Positions 40,043 to 49,068 of a DNA stretch of 64,000 bases are shown in pieces. The DNA is from Phycisphaerales bacterium (lineage in GTDB: Bacteria; Planctomycetota; Phycisphaerae; UBA1845). Location: contig QZJT01000039.1 in assembly GCA_003597935.1 (NCBI GenBank), positions 16,953 to 80,952 of the forward strand, in the 5' to 3' direction. How positions within the stretch are numbered: the first letter of the stretch is position 1; the number at the start of each line of letters is the position of its first letter. The notes under the pieces are model-generated. The model had not been told where the DNA came from. It worked only from the letters and a program-made list of their open reading frames with translations, and did not search any database. The position numbers and the translations under genes are program-made.

Positions 40043-40887
40043 GCGAAGTCCTCGAACTTTTCGGCCATTCTACCGACCGCATGGGCGCACGCTACTGGAC
40101 TCGCATCGTCGCCGATCAGCACTGCCCATACTTGAACCGGCGATGTATCAAGGTCCGAAAGAGCGAGCCGGATGTTTCTATCGGTACGTGTACGGTAAAC
40201 CATGGCCAGGAACGGCGAGCCATCATGATCTGTCCGTTCCGATTCCTGGAGCGCCGTCAGATCTTCGTTGACGCGCTGCATCTGCTCACCCTGCACGAAC
40301 CTGGGAATGAGCTTCACGTCGTGCCTGAGGTTACCATTCCCGGCGGAAGTGTGGATTACTTCCTAGTATCGGCTCGAAACGGGAAACCGCTCGACTTCGT
40401 CGGGATCGAACTCCAAACGCTCGACACGACCGGGACGGTCTGGCCCGCCCGCCAGCGCTTTCTGCAATCGGTGAAAGCAAAGGCCCCGCTTTCCGCATCC
40501 GCAGCCGATAGGCCCTTCGGCATGAACTGGAAGATGACGGCCAAGACAAGCCTGCTGCAACTCCACCACGAGGTGGAGACATTCGAGCATCTGTCCAAGC
40601 GGCTGGTGTTGGTCTTGCAGGACTGCCTTCTGGAGTACATGCAGGGCGAGTTTACGCTGGGACACCTGTCCGATCCGAAGGTTGGGCACGCCATGCACGT
40701 CCACGCGTACAAGTTGGATATGACATCGGAGGGTTTACGTTTGGGGCTTGTCAAGCGCTTGAGCACAGACGCCGCCGGTGTCGCCACGGTACTCGGATTG
40801 CAAGCGCAGGCCAGGGTTGAACTCGAATCCATCCTGGCGGCCATCGAAGAACGTCTGTCGGCCCAGACGCTGTGGTCGCCGGTCTGA
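40039..40887 (+). CDS. NotI-like type II restriction endonuclease
   Basis: ATGA overlap with the MTase; CPYL..RRCIK..GTCTVNH..MICP four-Cys region and FVGIELQTLDTTG resemble NotI-family features recalled from memory. Confidence 0.78.
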   Translation: MSEVLELFGHSTDRMGARYWTRIVADQHCPYLNRRCIKVRKSEPDVSIGTCTVNHGQERRAIMICPFRFLERRQIFVDALHLLTLHEPGNELHVVPEVTIPGGSVDYFLVSARNGKPLDFVGIELQTLDTTGTVWPARQRFLQSVKAKAPLSASAADRPFGMNWKMTAKTSLLQLHHEVETFEHLSKRLVLVLQDCLLEYMQGEFTLGHLSDPKVGHAMHVHAYKLDMTSEGLRLGLVKRLSTDAAGVATVLGLQAQARVELESILAAIEERLSAQTLWSPV

Positions 40888-40963
40888 GCAGTGGATCGGC
40901 GGCGGACGTACCAAGCCTGGCGGAGGCTGACCGCGGAACAGTCGGTCTGGTCCCCGCGGCAGC

Positions 40964-42166
40964 TTACAGAACCAACTTCGCGAACTTCCGCTTGCCGCGC
41001 TGGATCACGTCGCCGGGCTTGACGGCGACCGGCGTGACCGCATCGTCGATCGTCTCGCCGTTCAGTCGGACGCCTTTTTCGCTCACCAGCCGGCGGGCTT
41101 CGCTGCGGGACTGGGCGAAACCGCAGGCGACGATGAGGTCCACGGGTGAGGCGGTGCCGTTTTCGACGCAGGAGCTGACGTCGATCTCCGGGACGTCGTC
41201 GGGCAGCCCGCCCCCCCCGCCGCCGAAGACGCGGCTGAACTCTTGCGCCGCGGCTTCCGCCTCGGCCGCACCGTGGTACTGCGTCACGATCGTCCGGGCG
41301 AGCGTCTCCTTCGCCTGCCGCGGATGGGTCCGGGACGCGTCCGTCAGCTTGGCGATTCGTTCGGCCGGCAGATCCGTCAGCAGCGTGAACCAGTTGGCCA
41401 TCAGCGCGTCTGGGATGCTCATCACCTTGCCGAACATCTCGCCGGGCGGGTCGGTGACGGCCACGTAATTGCCCAGCGACTTGCTCATCTTCTGCGCGCC
41501 GTCGGTGCCGATCAGGATCGGCATGACCAGCACGATCTGCGGCAGTTGGCCGGCGCTGCGCTGCAGGTCGCGGCCGCACAGGTTGTTGAACGTCTGGTCC
41601 GTGCCGCCCAGCTCCACGTCGGACTGGATCATCACGCTGTCGTACGCCTGCATCAGCGGATAGAGCAGTTCGTGCAGGTAAATCTCCTTGCCCTCCGCCT
41701 GCCGCCTGGCGAACGTGTCGCGCTCCAACATGCGGGCGGTCGTCATCCGGCTCATCAGCTTCACCACGTCGGCGAAACTCAGCTTGCTGAGCCATTCGCT
41801 GTTGTGGCGGACCTCGACTTTGTCCGGCGACAGGTCGAGCACCATGCCGGCCTGATCGAAGTAGGTGCGGGCGTTGGTTTCGATGTCGTCGGCCGAGAGC
41901 ACCGGCCGCGTCTTCGACCGCCCCGTCGGGTCGCCGATCATGGCGGTGTAGTCGCCGATGATCAGCACCGCCTTGTGCCCGGCGTCCTGGAACTGCCGCA
42001 GCTTGCGCAGCACCACCGTGTGGCCGAGCGTCAGATCCGGCGCAGTCGGGTCCATGCCGAGCTTGACCCGCAGCGGACGCCCGAGCCTGAGCCGCTCCGT
42101 CAACTCTTCAGCAGAGTAGATCGAGTCCGCGCCGCGGAACAGTATCTCGTGGGACGTGGGCGTCAT
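40964..42166 (-). CDS. tyrS: Tyrosyl-tRNA synthetase
   Basis: KLGMDPTAPDLTLGHTVVLRKL and QKMSKSLGNYVAV (KMSKS) motifs; S4-like C-terminus. Confidence 0.96.
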   Translation of the reverse strand: MTPTSHEILFRGADSIYSAEELTERLRLGRPLRVKLGMDPTAPDLTLGHTVVLRKLRQFQDAGHKAVLIIGDYTAMIGDPTGRSKTRPVLSADDIETNARTYFDQAGMVLDLSPDKVEVRHNSEWLSKLSFADVVKLMSRMTTARMLERDTFARRQAEGKEIYLHELLYPLMQAYDSVMIQSDVELGGTDQTFNNLCGRDLQRSAGQLPQIVLVMPILIGTDGAQKMSKSLGNYVAVTDPPGEMFGKVMSIPDALMANWFTLLTDLPAERIAKLTDASRTHPRQAKETLARTIVTQYHGAAEAEAAAQEFSRVFGGGGGGLPDDVPEIDVSSCVENGTASPVDLIVACGFAQSRSEARRLVSEKGVRLNGETIDDAVTPVAVKPGDVIQRGKRKFAKLVL

Positions 42167-42318
42167 CAGCAATAGCGAACGTCGAAAAGCGAATAACGAA
42201 TTGTGGAACGCAGCGTGTACCCAGCTTCTTCGCCGGGCGTCGCGCGATTCCCATTCGACGTGGCCGCGTAGAGGTCTTCCCTTTCGCTCTTCATTCGTTA
42301 TTCGCCATTCGTTATTCG

Positions 42319-43179
42319 TTATTCACCCATACAGGCGTCCGCTTCCTCGTCACACGCCCCCTCCGGGCACGGCGGCGTGCCGGTCAGGCACGAGCATCCG
42401 TCGCAGGTCTCCTGCCCGTTGCAGAATGCGCCGTCGTCGCACTCCTCGTCGGATACGCAGGGCGCCAGGCAGCCGCCCAGTTCCTCGTCGCAGGCGTTGC
42501 AGAAGTCCCCGGTCCGCGGGTTCTCGGTCGGGCACAACGGCTCGCCAGCCAGGCAGGCGCAGGCGACGCACGTCTCAGTCCCGTTGCAGATCAGTCCGTC
42601 GTCGCAGTCCGCGTCGGAATCGCACGGGCAGGCGCTGCACTCGCCGGTGAGTTCATCGCACTCTTCCCCCTCCGGGCAGGGCGGCGCGCCCGGCCGGCAG
42701 GCGCAGTCCTCGCAGACTTCCTGGCCGTTGCAGAAGACGCCGTCCGTGCAGTCCTCGTCGCTTTCGCACAGGCATCGCTCGCACGCCCGCAATGCCTCGC
42801 TGCACGGGTCGTCGCCGCAGTCGACCGGCTCCCCCGGGACGCAGCCGCCATCGACGCATTGCTCCTGACCGTTGCAGAACAGCCCATCGTCACAGTCCGT
42901 GCTGGAAGCGCAGGGCGGGATCATGGTACACAGCCGCAACGACTCGCTGCACACGCAGTCCGGACAGATGTCCGACTCGCAGGGCGGCCCGTCGGCGCAC
43001 GTCCCGTCCGACTGGCAGACCTCCCGACCGTTACAGAACACGCCGTCGTCGCAATCGGCGTCCGACCGGCACAAGCCGTCATCGGCGGGCGGGCTGACCG
43101 TGCAGCCGGGCCCGAGCAGGGCCGCGGCGATGCACCCGATGGCGGCCGCTCCCGCCAGTATGGCATGAACAATCCTCAT
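42319..43179 (-). CDS. Cys-rich repeat (probable lipoprotein) with DCDDGxFCNGxExC repeats
   Basis: Repeated DCDDGVFCNGREVC / DCDDGLFCNGQEQC / DCTDGVFCNGQEVC / DCDDGLICNGTETC / ECDDGAFCNGQETC. Confidence 0.85.
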   Translation of the reverse strand: MRIVHAILAGAAAIGCIAAALLGPGCTVSPPADDGLCRSDADCDDGVFCNGREVCQSDGTCADGPPCESDICPDCVCSESLRLCTMIPPCASSTDCDDGLFCNGQEQCVDGGCVPGEPVDCGDDPCSEALRACERCLCESDEDCTDGVFCNGQEVCEDCACRPGAPPCPEGEECDELTGECSACPCDSDADCDDGLICNGTETCVACACLAGEPLCPTENPRTGDFCNACDEELGGCLAPCVSDEECDDGAFCNGQETCDGCSCLTGTPPCPEGACDEEADACMGE

Positions 43180-43377
43180 TCAATCTCGCTCCAAGGCACT
43201 CGCCAGGCGGTCATCCGGCCGTTTCGTCAGCCGGCTTGGGCGCCGGTCAGCGCCGGCGCCCGGTGCGGTGGATGGATAGACCATAAGAGCGTTGTCGGGC
43301 GAAGGCGGAATGTCAAGCGAGATCGCGACGGCCCGCGCCCCACGCGTGGGTGACGCTCGCGGCGGGCGTCCCTTCGG

Positions 43378-43497
43378 TGTGGCACTGGCTTCCAGCCGGT
43401 GGGCATGGCCTTAAAGGCCATCCCAATCGCAGCTTCGCTGCAACCACCGGCAAAATGCCGGTGCCACACGCATAGCGGAGCGTACTCTCAGCCCCGC
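43378..43497 (-). repeat. Inverted copy of the multi-hairpin dispersed repeat
   Basis: Reverse complement aligns with 25520-25640 along its length. Confidence 0.9.
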
Positions 43498-43500
43498 CGG

Positions 43501-44274
43501 TCAGTCGCTGTTCCAATGTACGCGCCCGCGTTCGCCGTCGCAGCGACCCGGGTCGAGACGGTCGAGCAGGCGTCGGCGGAACAGCTTGGCGGGACGGGTG
43601 ACGCCGTTGTGCAGGCAGACGTACCAGGGCCTGCGATAAGACGCCTGGCGCTGCTCGGGCGTGAGCTGGTCCGGGCGGGTGCGCCGCTGGAGCTTGACCA
43701 GATGGTACCGGTCGCCCGCCTGCAAGCGCCGCCGGATCGTCCGCAGCGGCCACCCATCCCCCCCCCAGCGCCGGGGCCAGTGCCACGATATCTGGAAGTC
43801 CACCAGGTACGGCCGGCCGTCGTCGCCGACGACGACGTTCTCGCACTTCTCGAGATCGACGTAAGCGACGCCGCGATCGTGCATGGCGTCGATCGCCGAC
43901 CGCAGGCGGGGGTGAAAATCGTCGCCGACCCGCTCGCCCCTGCGCATTGCGTGGCCGGGGATGAACTCGTGCAGGATGCCGGTGGGGCCGTAGCACCCCA
44001 GAAACCGCGGCACGCCGTCAATGCCTTGCACGTGCCGGAAGATGCGCGCTTCGCGGGCGGCCAGCCAGCGGCCGATCCACGACAACGGCAGCCCGAACAT
44101 CGGCGCCTGCCGGTTCAGCTTGAGCACCACCCGTCCGGCGTCGCCGGCATAAAGGCACGTGACGGCAAAAAAGTCGTTTTTGAACACGCGCTCCAGGACG
44201 AACTCCCAGCCCTCCACCGCGATGGACGGCGGCGGCTCGCGTCGGCCCAGGGCTTTCAGGAAAGCGGGCGGCAT
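43501..44274 (-). CDS. RIO/LPS-kinase-like protein kinase family protein
   Basis: GILHEFIPGHAM, RLRSAIDAMHDRGVAYVDLEKCENVVVGDDGRPYLVDFQIS resembles kinase catalytic loop and DFG-like region. Confidence 0.75.
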   Translation of the reverse strand: MPPAFLKALGRREPPPSIAVEGWEFVLERVFKNDFFAVTCLYAGDAGRVVLKLNRQAPMFGLPLSWIGRWLAAREARIFRHVQGIDGVPRFLGCYGPTGILHEFIPGHAMRRGERVGDDFHPRLRSAIDAMHDRGVAYVDLEKCENVVVGDDGRPYLVDFQISWHWPRRWGGDGWPLRTIRRRLQAGDRYHLVKLQRRTRPDQLTPEQRQASYRRPWYVCLHNGVTRPAKLFRRRLLDRLDPGRCDGERGRVHWNSD

Positions 44275-44483
44275 GGGACGCGGCGCTCCCGCTGGGCAGC
44301 GAACGACAGGCAGGCGCGGATGTCCTCGGACGTAAGGTCGGGGAAGTCGGCGAGGATCTGCGCCTCGGTCATTCCCGAGGCAAGGTACTCGAGCACGTCA
44401 GACACGGTGATCCGCATTCCACGGATGCAGGGCTTCCCACCGCGCTTCCCGGGCTCGATGGTGATGATCTCTGCGTAACCCAT
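44256..44483 (-). CDS. DUF433 domain protein (antitoxin-like)
   Basis: GYAEIITIEPGKRGGKPCIRGMRITVSDVLEYLASGMTEAQILADFPDLTSEDIRACLSFA. Confidence 0.9.
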   Translation of the reverse strand: MGYAEIITIEPGKRGGKPCIRGMRITVSDVLEYLASGMTEAQILADFPDLTSEDIRACLSFAAQRERRVPCRPLS

Positions 44484-44586
44484 GCACAACAGTCTAACCG
44501 CACGCGGGCGACGTGACAAACTGAAAGCGCGCGCGATGACATGACCCCGGCAGCCCCGAGAGGCAAAGCCTCGCCCCGCCACCGCT

Positions 44587-46434
44587 CTACTGCGTCATGG
44601 CGCTCAGTTTGTCCGCCAGTCCCGACAGGCGGTCGCGCGCGGCGCGAAACGGCTCGATCATCGGCGCCAGCACCTCGTGCAGGAGGACGGCGTCGATCCG
44701 ATCGGCCAGCGGCGACTCGCCGGACTGTGCCTGGCGGGCCGTGCGCACGTCACGCAAAGCACGGGTGAACATCGCGGTCAGGATCACCACGTACACGGCC
44801 GCCACTACCGCCAGCCCGGCGAGCAGTCTGGCCGCGCCCAGCGCCGCCACCACCCGGTACAGGCCGTGGAGCACGCTCAGCGTCCCCTGCAACGCCGCCA
44901 TCTCCAGCACGCCTTCCAGTACCGGCTGCACCAGGGGAAACCAGATCAGCACAACCCAGATCGCGGCGCGCTGCCAGCGCTTCGAGGGCGCTTGATCCCC
45001 GTGGATGCCTTCGAGGAAACGCTCGCGCATCTGCGCTCCAAGCTCCGCCAGCGCCGCCGCGGCCTGTGCCACGAGGTCGCTCGTCGAGGGCCGATCGTCG
45101 GCGATGCGGAGACGTTCGACCACGACGCTCTGCTCGTCGAGGAGGCGCGAGCGAAGGGCGTCGATGCGTTCCGGCAGACTCGCACCGTCGATGCGGAAGG
45201 CGTCGTCGCCGATCCTGTCCGGCGATGCTTCGGCCGTCGACGAAAAACGCCTCCCCAGCAGCCGCGGCAGCCAGCCGAACAGTCGATAGACGACGCTCAG
45301 CACCGGCCAGTCCGCCACGCGGCGTTCGAGCAACTCGTGCGCCAGCTCAGCGGTGGGCGGCAGGCGGCTGAAGAGCTTCGCCCCCACCGCGGCGCAGTAC
45401 TCCGGGCCGAACCCGGCGTTGAGCAGAGACTGCTGATAAGCGGCGTCACACGCGCCGCCGAGCAGCTCGAGGCTCTCGTCGAGGCGATAATGCGCCCGCA
45501 CCGCGTCGGCGTTGACGCGGCGCTCGACGCGCTCGTTGGCCTGTTTGATCTGTGCGGCTTCCTCTTCGCTGACCGGGCTCATCACCGCGGCGCGGAGCCG
45601 TTCGAACTCGCGGCGCGCCAGCCGCGCCACCCGCACGACGGACTCGCGGTCTTCGTCGTATTTCTCCCAGTCCAGATCGTCCCACAGCCAGGCGATGCGG
45701 GCGGCGAACTCGTCCTCGGGGACGTACTTGGCGGCGATGACGAAGCGGTGTTCGTCGCTCTGAGCGCATCCGGCGGACGCCAGGGACTCGGCCAGCCACG
45801 CGTGCTGACTGCGCCAGAAGGCATCGGCCGGGTGGCCGTTGCCGCCCTCGAAGGGGTCGGCGTCGGTGAGGAGTTCATCCAGCTTGTTGAGCACGCAGTG
45901 GACGTTGTCGGGGTCTTTGATGACCCTGCGGAACATCCCGGCCCACAAGCGGTCGCCCACCTTGCGCGGCGTCATGACCCACAGCACCCGGTCGAGCAGC
46001 GGGGCGACCGCCTTGACCTGCTTCTGGTGGTCGGTGAACTCGCTGTCGAAGTCAGGCAGGTCGATCAGCACGACGTTGCGGACGGCGTCGGCCTCGTGCT
46101 CGGTGACGTCGATGGGAGTGATCGCCTCGATGGCCGCCAGGCGCGTCGCCACGCCCGGCCGGGCGTCGCGGTGGACGTAGGCCATTGGCCGTCGCGTGCC
46201 CTCGCCCACCTCCTCGTCGTCCACGGAGACATCGCGCTGGGCCAGGGCGTTGATCAGCGTGCTCTTGCCGACGTCCTTTCCGCCCAGGATGCCGCAGACG
46301 ACCAGCGAATCACCCAGCGCCCGGGCGGCGCCGCAGGTCAGCGACAGGGGCGCGACGTGAAAGACGTCCGCCAGGGCCGCGTTGACGGCGTCCAGCGAGT
46401 CGGGGGGGGGGTGAATGTCCTGGGTCTGGGACAT
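44587..46434 (-). CDS. Dynamin-like/large membrane-associated GTPase (1)
   Basis: P-loop GILGGKDVGKSTLINAL, DLPDFDSEF, NKLD; C-terminal hydrophobic segments. Confidence 0.8.
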   Translation of the reverse strand: MSQTQDIHPPPDSLDAVNAALADVFHVAPLSLTCGAARALGDSLVVCGILGGKDVGKSTLINALAQRDVSVDDEEVGEGTRRPMAYVHRDARPGVATRLAAIEAITPIDVTEHEADAVRNVVLIDLPDFDSEFTDHQKQVKAVAPLLDRVLWVMTPRKVGDRLWAGMFRRVIKDPDNVHCVLNKLDELLTDADPFEGGNGHPADAFWRSQHAWLAESLASAGCAQSDEHRFVIAAKYVPEDEFAARIAWLWDDLDWEKYDEDRESVVRVARLARREFERLRAAVMSPVSEEEAAQIKQANERVERRVNADAVRAHYRLDESLELLGGACDAAYQQSLLNAGFGPEYCAAVGAKLFSRLPPTAELAHELLERRVADWPVLSVVYRLFGWLPRLLGRRFSSTAEASPDRIGDDAFRIDGASLPERIDALRSRLLDEQSVVVERLRIADDRPSTSDLVAQAAAALAELGAQMRERFLEGIHGDQAPSKRWQRAAIWVVLIWFPLVQPVLEGVLEMAALQGTLSVLHGLYRVVAALGAARLLAGLAVVAAVYVVILTAMFTRALRDVRTARQAQSGESPLADRIDAVLLHEVLAPMIEPFRAARDRLSGLADKLSAMTQ

Positions 46435-46464
46435 GATGTCAGTTCAGCCGAACGTTGCGACTAA

Positions 46465-46625
46465 TGGAAGCGATGAACGTCGAAGGGCGAATGGCGAATG
46501 TCGAGTGTCGAATGGCGAACCTTGCACGTCGAATGTCGAATGGCGAATGTTGCATGTCGAATGGCGAACGTCGAATGGCGAATGTTGCATGTCGGATGTC
46601 GAATGTCGAATGTTGAATGGCGATT
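46465..46625. repeat. Degenerate heptamer minisatellite (CGAATGT/CGAATGG)
   Basis: gaatggcgaatgtcgagtgtcgaatggcgaacc... about 160 bp. Confidence 0.9.
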
Positions 46626-46722
46626 AACGAGTGCAGAACCAAGCGACGTGAGTCCAGTACGGCAGGCGCCACCGCGATCCCTGACATCGAACGGCACATG
46701 GTGTCCAATGATTCCGGCGCCC

Positions 46723-46888
46723 CGGAGGGGCGAAGGCTTGTAGCCACGGGTGGAGCGCAGGCCGCGCCAGCGGCCGAAGCGGAACCCGTGGAAAGCGGCG
46801 CGTCTCCCCCCCCCGCCCTGGAGGGGCGAAGGCTTGTAGCCACGGGTGGAGCGCAGGCCGCGCCAGCGGCCGAAGCGGAACCCGTGGC
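46723..46888. repeat. ~68-bp direct repeat pair (GGAGGGGCGAAGGCTTGTAGCCACGGGTGGAGCGCAGGCCGCGCC...)
   Basis: Two near-identical copies at 46723-46791 and 46820-46887; related inverted copy near 47078-47175. Confidence 0.9.
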
Positions 46889-47274
46889 AAGCGTGCCCTT
46901 TTTTCTCTTTCCGCCCCGGAGGGGCGGAGGAGGCTGAGCGCAGCAATCGTCGGCGCGCAGTCGTGTCACGCCCAAAAGCTGCAATGACCCAACTGCGGTG
47001 GATGTATCAGATTGCGTAACCATCGCTGATGATGAGTTCATACTATCGTATCACAACTCGATCGGTGAACGCTTCCTCCGCCCCTTCGGGGCGGTGGTAT
47101 TCTTCTCTCTCGCTCCCACGGGTTGCGCTGCGCGCCACCCGTGGCTGCACGCCTCGGCCCCTCCGGGGCCAGTGGACGGTCGCGCATGGATCTCCGAACC
47201 GTCCCATTCATTGGTGCAGTCTCCCGCACTCGAGACTCCGCGCGGTCTGAAGCCCGCGGCTCGCTTCCGTTCAA

Positions 47275-49056
47275 TCATCGCTCTTTGCTCACTACCTCCA
47301 GCGCCTCCAGCAACGGATCCGCCGCCGCGATGACCAGGTCTCGGGCCTGATCGAGGTGCTGCGCCGCCAGGGCTTCTCCGAGCTGGGTAACGGTCGCGAC
47401 GAAGTCCGCCGCCGCGCGAGTCACGGCGGTGAACTCCGGCGTTCCGATCAGCTTCTCGCGCACCACCGCGGCCAGCCGCCCGGCCTGCTTGCCGACCAGG
47501 GCGCCGGTGCCGGCCAGGGCGGCCAGCTTGCCGACCGACGCCCAGACGGCGCCGGCCGCGGCCGGCACGGTGAGCGCCCCCACCGGACCCTGCACGGCGA
47601 TCAGCACCATAGCCAGCCCGATTGCCCCCGCCCCGGCCGCACCGGCGAAGTTGGGCGCCAGGCCGGCGCACTCGCGCTCGACCTTTTCATGCCAGCCCTT
47701 CAAGGCGGCGTCAACGGCCAGGGCGCGCTCACGCACGCGCCGTTCGGTGTCTTCGTTCCACGCGACGTGGACCGGCCGCGCGTCCACCTTCGTCCAGTGC
47801 TTCACTTCGTGCCAGAATCGGCTGGTCCTGGCCGCGCGGTTCAGATCGTGCGCCACCCGCACGAGGTGTTTCTCCACGTATGCCCGCGCCAGTGCGACCC
47901 GATCGTCCGAAACGAGCGACTCGACCGGTGCGTGGGCCGGCGCGCGGCCGCTCACCGCCACCCTCACCAGCGGCACCTTGTGCAGGACGGCTTCGATGCG
48001 TTGACGCTGGTCCGTCAGCCACTGCCGCGTCTGCCGCAGCCGCAGTACGCGCGACACCCAGTCGAGGTGTTCGCGCTCACGGCGGTTCATCAGCGCCGTG
48101 GCGCAGTCCCAGGGAGAAGGCGCCAGCCGCCGCAGCACGTCGCCGAGCGTCGCCTCGAGCTTGCTCATTCGCGCCGCACGCTCAGCGTTCTGGTTGAGCG
48201 CGTCCGTGCAGCCTTGGGCGACGAAGGCCGTCAGTTTTCGCGTGCGCGGCCGGGGTGGGCGGGCCAGCAGCGCCGCCACTTCGTCGAGCGTGCCCGGCGG
48301 AAACCGGCAGAACCCGCGGCCGCGGCGGAATTCCAGGATGGTGGCATGTTCCGCCCCCAGCCGCTCGGCCTGCTGCTCCAGCAGGCGGCGATCGGAATCG
48401 GCCAGGTCGCCTTCCTGCGTGCGGTTGAACAGGGCGATGCGCGTCTGACCGAAGCGCGCCGAGTGGCGCCTCAGTTGAGAGATGGTCTGACGATCGAACC
48501 ACCGCTCATGGTCGATCACCACGATGAGCCGATCGAACCACGGCAGCAACCGCAGCGTGACGTCTCCTTCCAGCCGGGCCGCTTCCGAGGTGAAGTCCGG
48601 CGTATCGAAAAGCAGCACGTCGGCCAGGGCGTCGAAGTCGTGAAACAGGACGCAAAGGCCGTCCAGGTCTCCGGGCGTGTTGTCGTCCAGGTCGATGCAG
48701 CGCCGGGCGGCGCCTGCCAGCAGCCCGTCGTCAGCCAGCAGCGCCGACACCCGCGCTCGCTTCGATTCATGCACCGCCAGGACCGGTCCGAGCGTCGCAT
48801 GCCCCCTGGCGGTGACGCGGCTGACCAGACGACCCTCGAGCAGATTGTTGAACACGGTGCTCTTGCCCGAAGACGCTCCGCCGACCACGGCGCACAAGGT
48901 CAGACCTTCCAGCACTTCGTCCGGCAGGCTGAGGCGCCGGGCCGCCTCGCGGTGCTGCTGCGACCAGTCGAAGCGCCATCGGCTCGACAAATCGGCGCCT
49001 CGCGACGCAAGCGTCTCGAGGGCCTGCCGGAACTGAGTTGGCGTCGGCTCCCTCAC
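47275..49056 (-). CDS. Dynamin-like/large membrane-associated GTPase (2), GTG start
   Basis: CAVVGGASSGKSTVFNNLL, LLFDTPDFTSEA; C-terminal hydrophobic hairpin GAIGLAMVLIAVQGPVGALTVPAAAGAVWASV. Confidence 0.8.
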   Translation of the reverse strand: MREPTPTQFRQALETLASRGADLSSRWRFDWSQQHREAARRLSLPDEVLEGLTLCAVVGGASSGKSTVFNNLLEGRLVSRVTARGHATLGPVLAVHESKRARVSALLADDGLLAGAARRCIDLDDNTPGDLDGLCVLFHDFDALADVLLFDTPDFTSEAARLEGDVTLRLLPWFDRLIVVIDHERWFDRQTISQLRRHSARFGQTRIALFNRTQEGDLADSDRRLLEQQAERLGAEHATILEFRRGRGFCRFPPGTLDEVAALLARPPRPRTRKLTAFVAQGCTDALNQNAERAARMSKLEATLGDVLRRLAPSPWDCATALMNRREREHLDWVSRVLRLRQTRQWLTDQRQRIEAVLHKVPLVRVAVSGRAPAHAPVESLVSDDRVALARAYVEKHLVRVAHDLNRAARTSRFWHEVKHWTKVDARPVHVAWNEDTERRVRERALAVDAALKGWHEKVERECAGLAPNFAGAAGAGAIGLAMVLIAVQGPVGALTVPAAAGAVWASVGKLAALAGTGALVGKQAGRLAAVVREKLIGTPEFTAVTRAAADFVATVTQLGEALAAQHLDQARDLVIAAADPLLEALEVVSKER

Positions 49057-49068
49057 TCGGTCACGCCC

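Noticed and set aside
44677-46464. 595-aa plus-strand ORF
   Set aside because: Antisense to GTPase 1; no recognisable family.
46415-46743. Small ORFs encoding SNVEWRMLHVEWRM-type peptides
   Set aside because: Translation of a minisatellite in all frames; no ribosome-binding or conserved protein signal.
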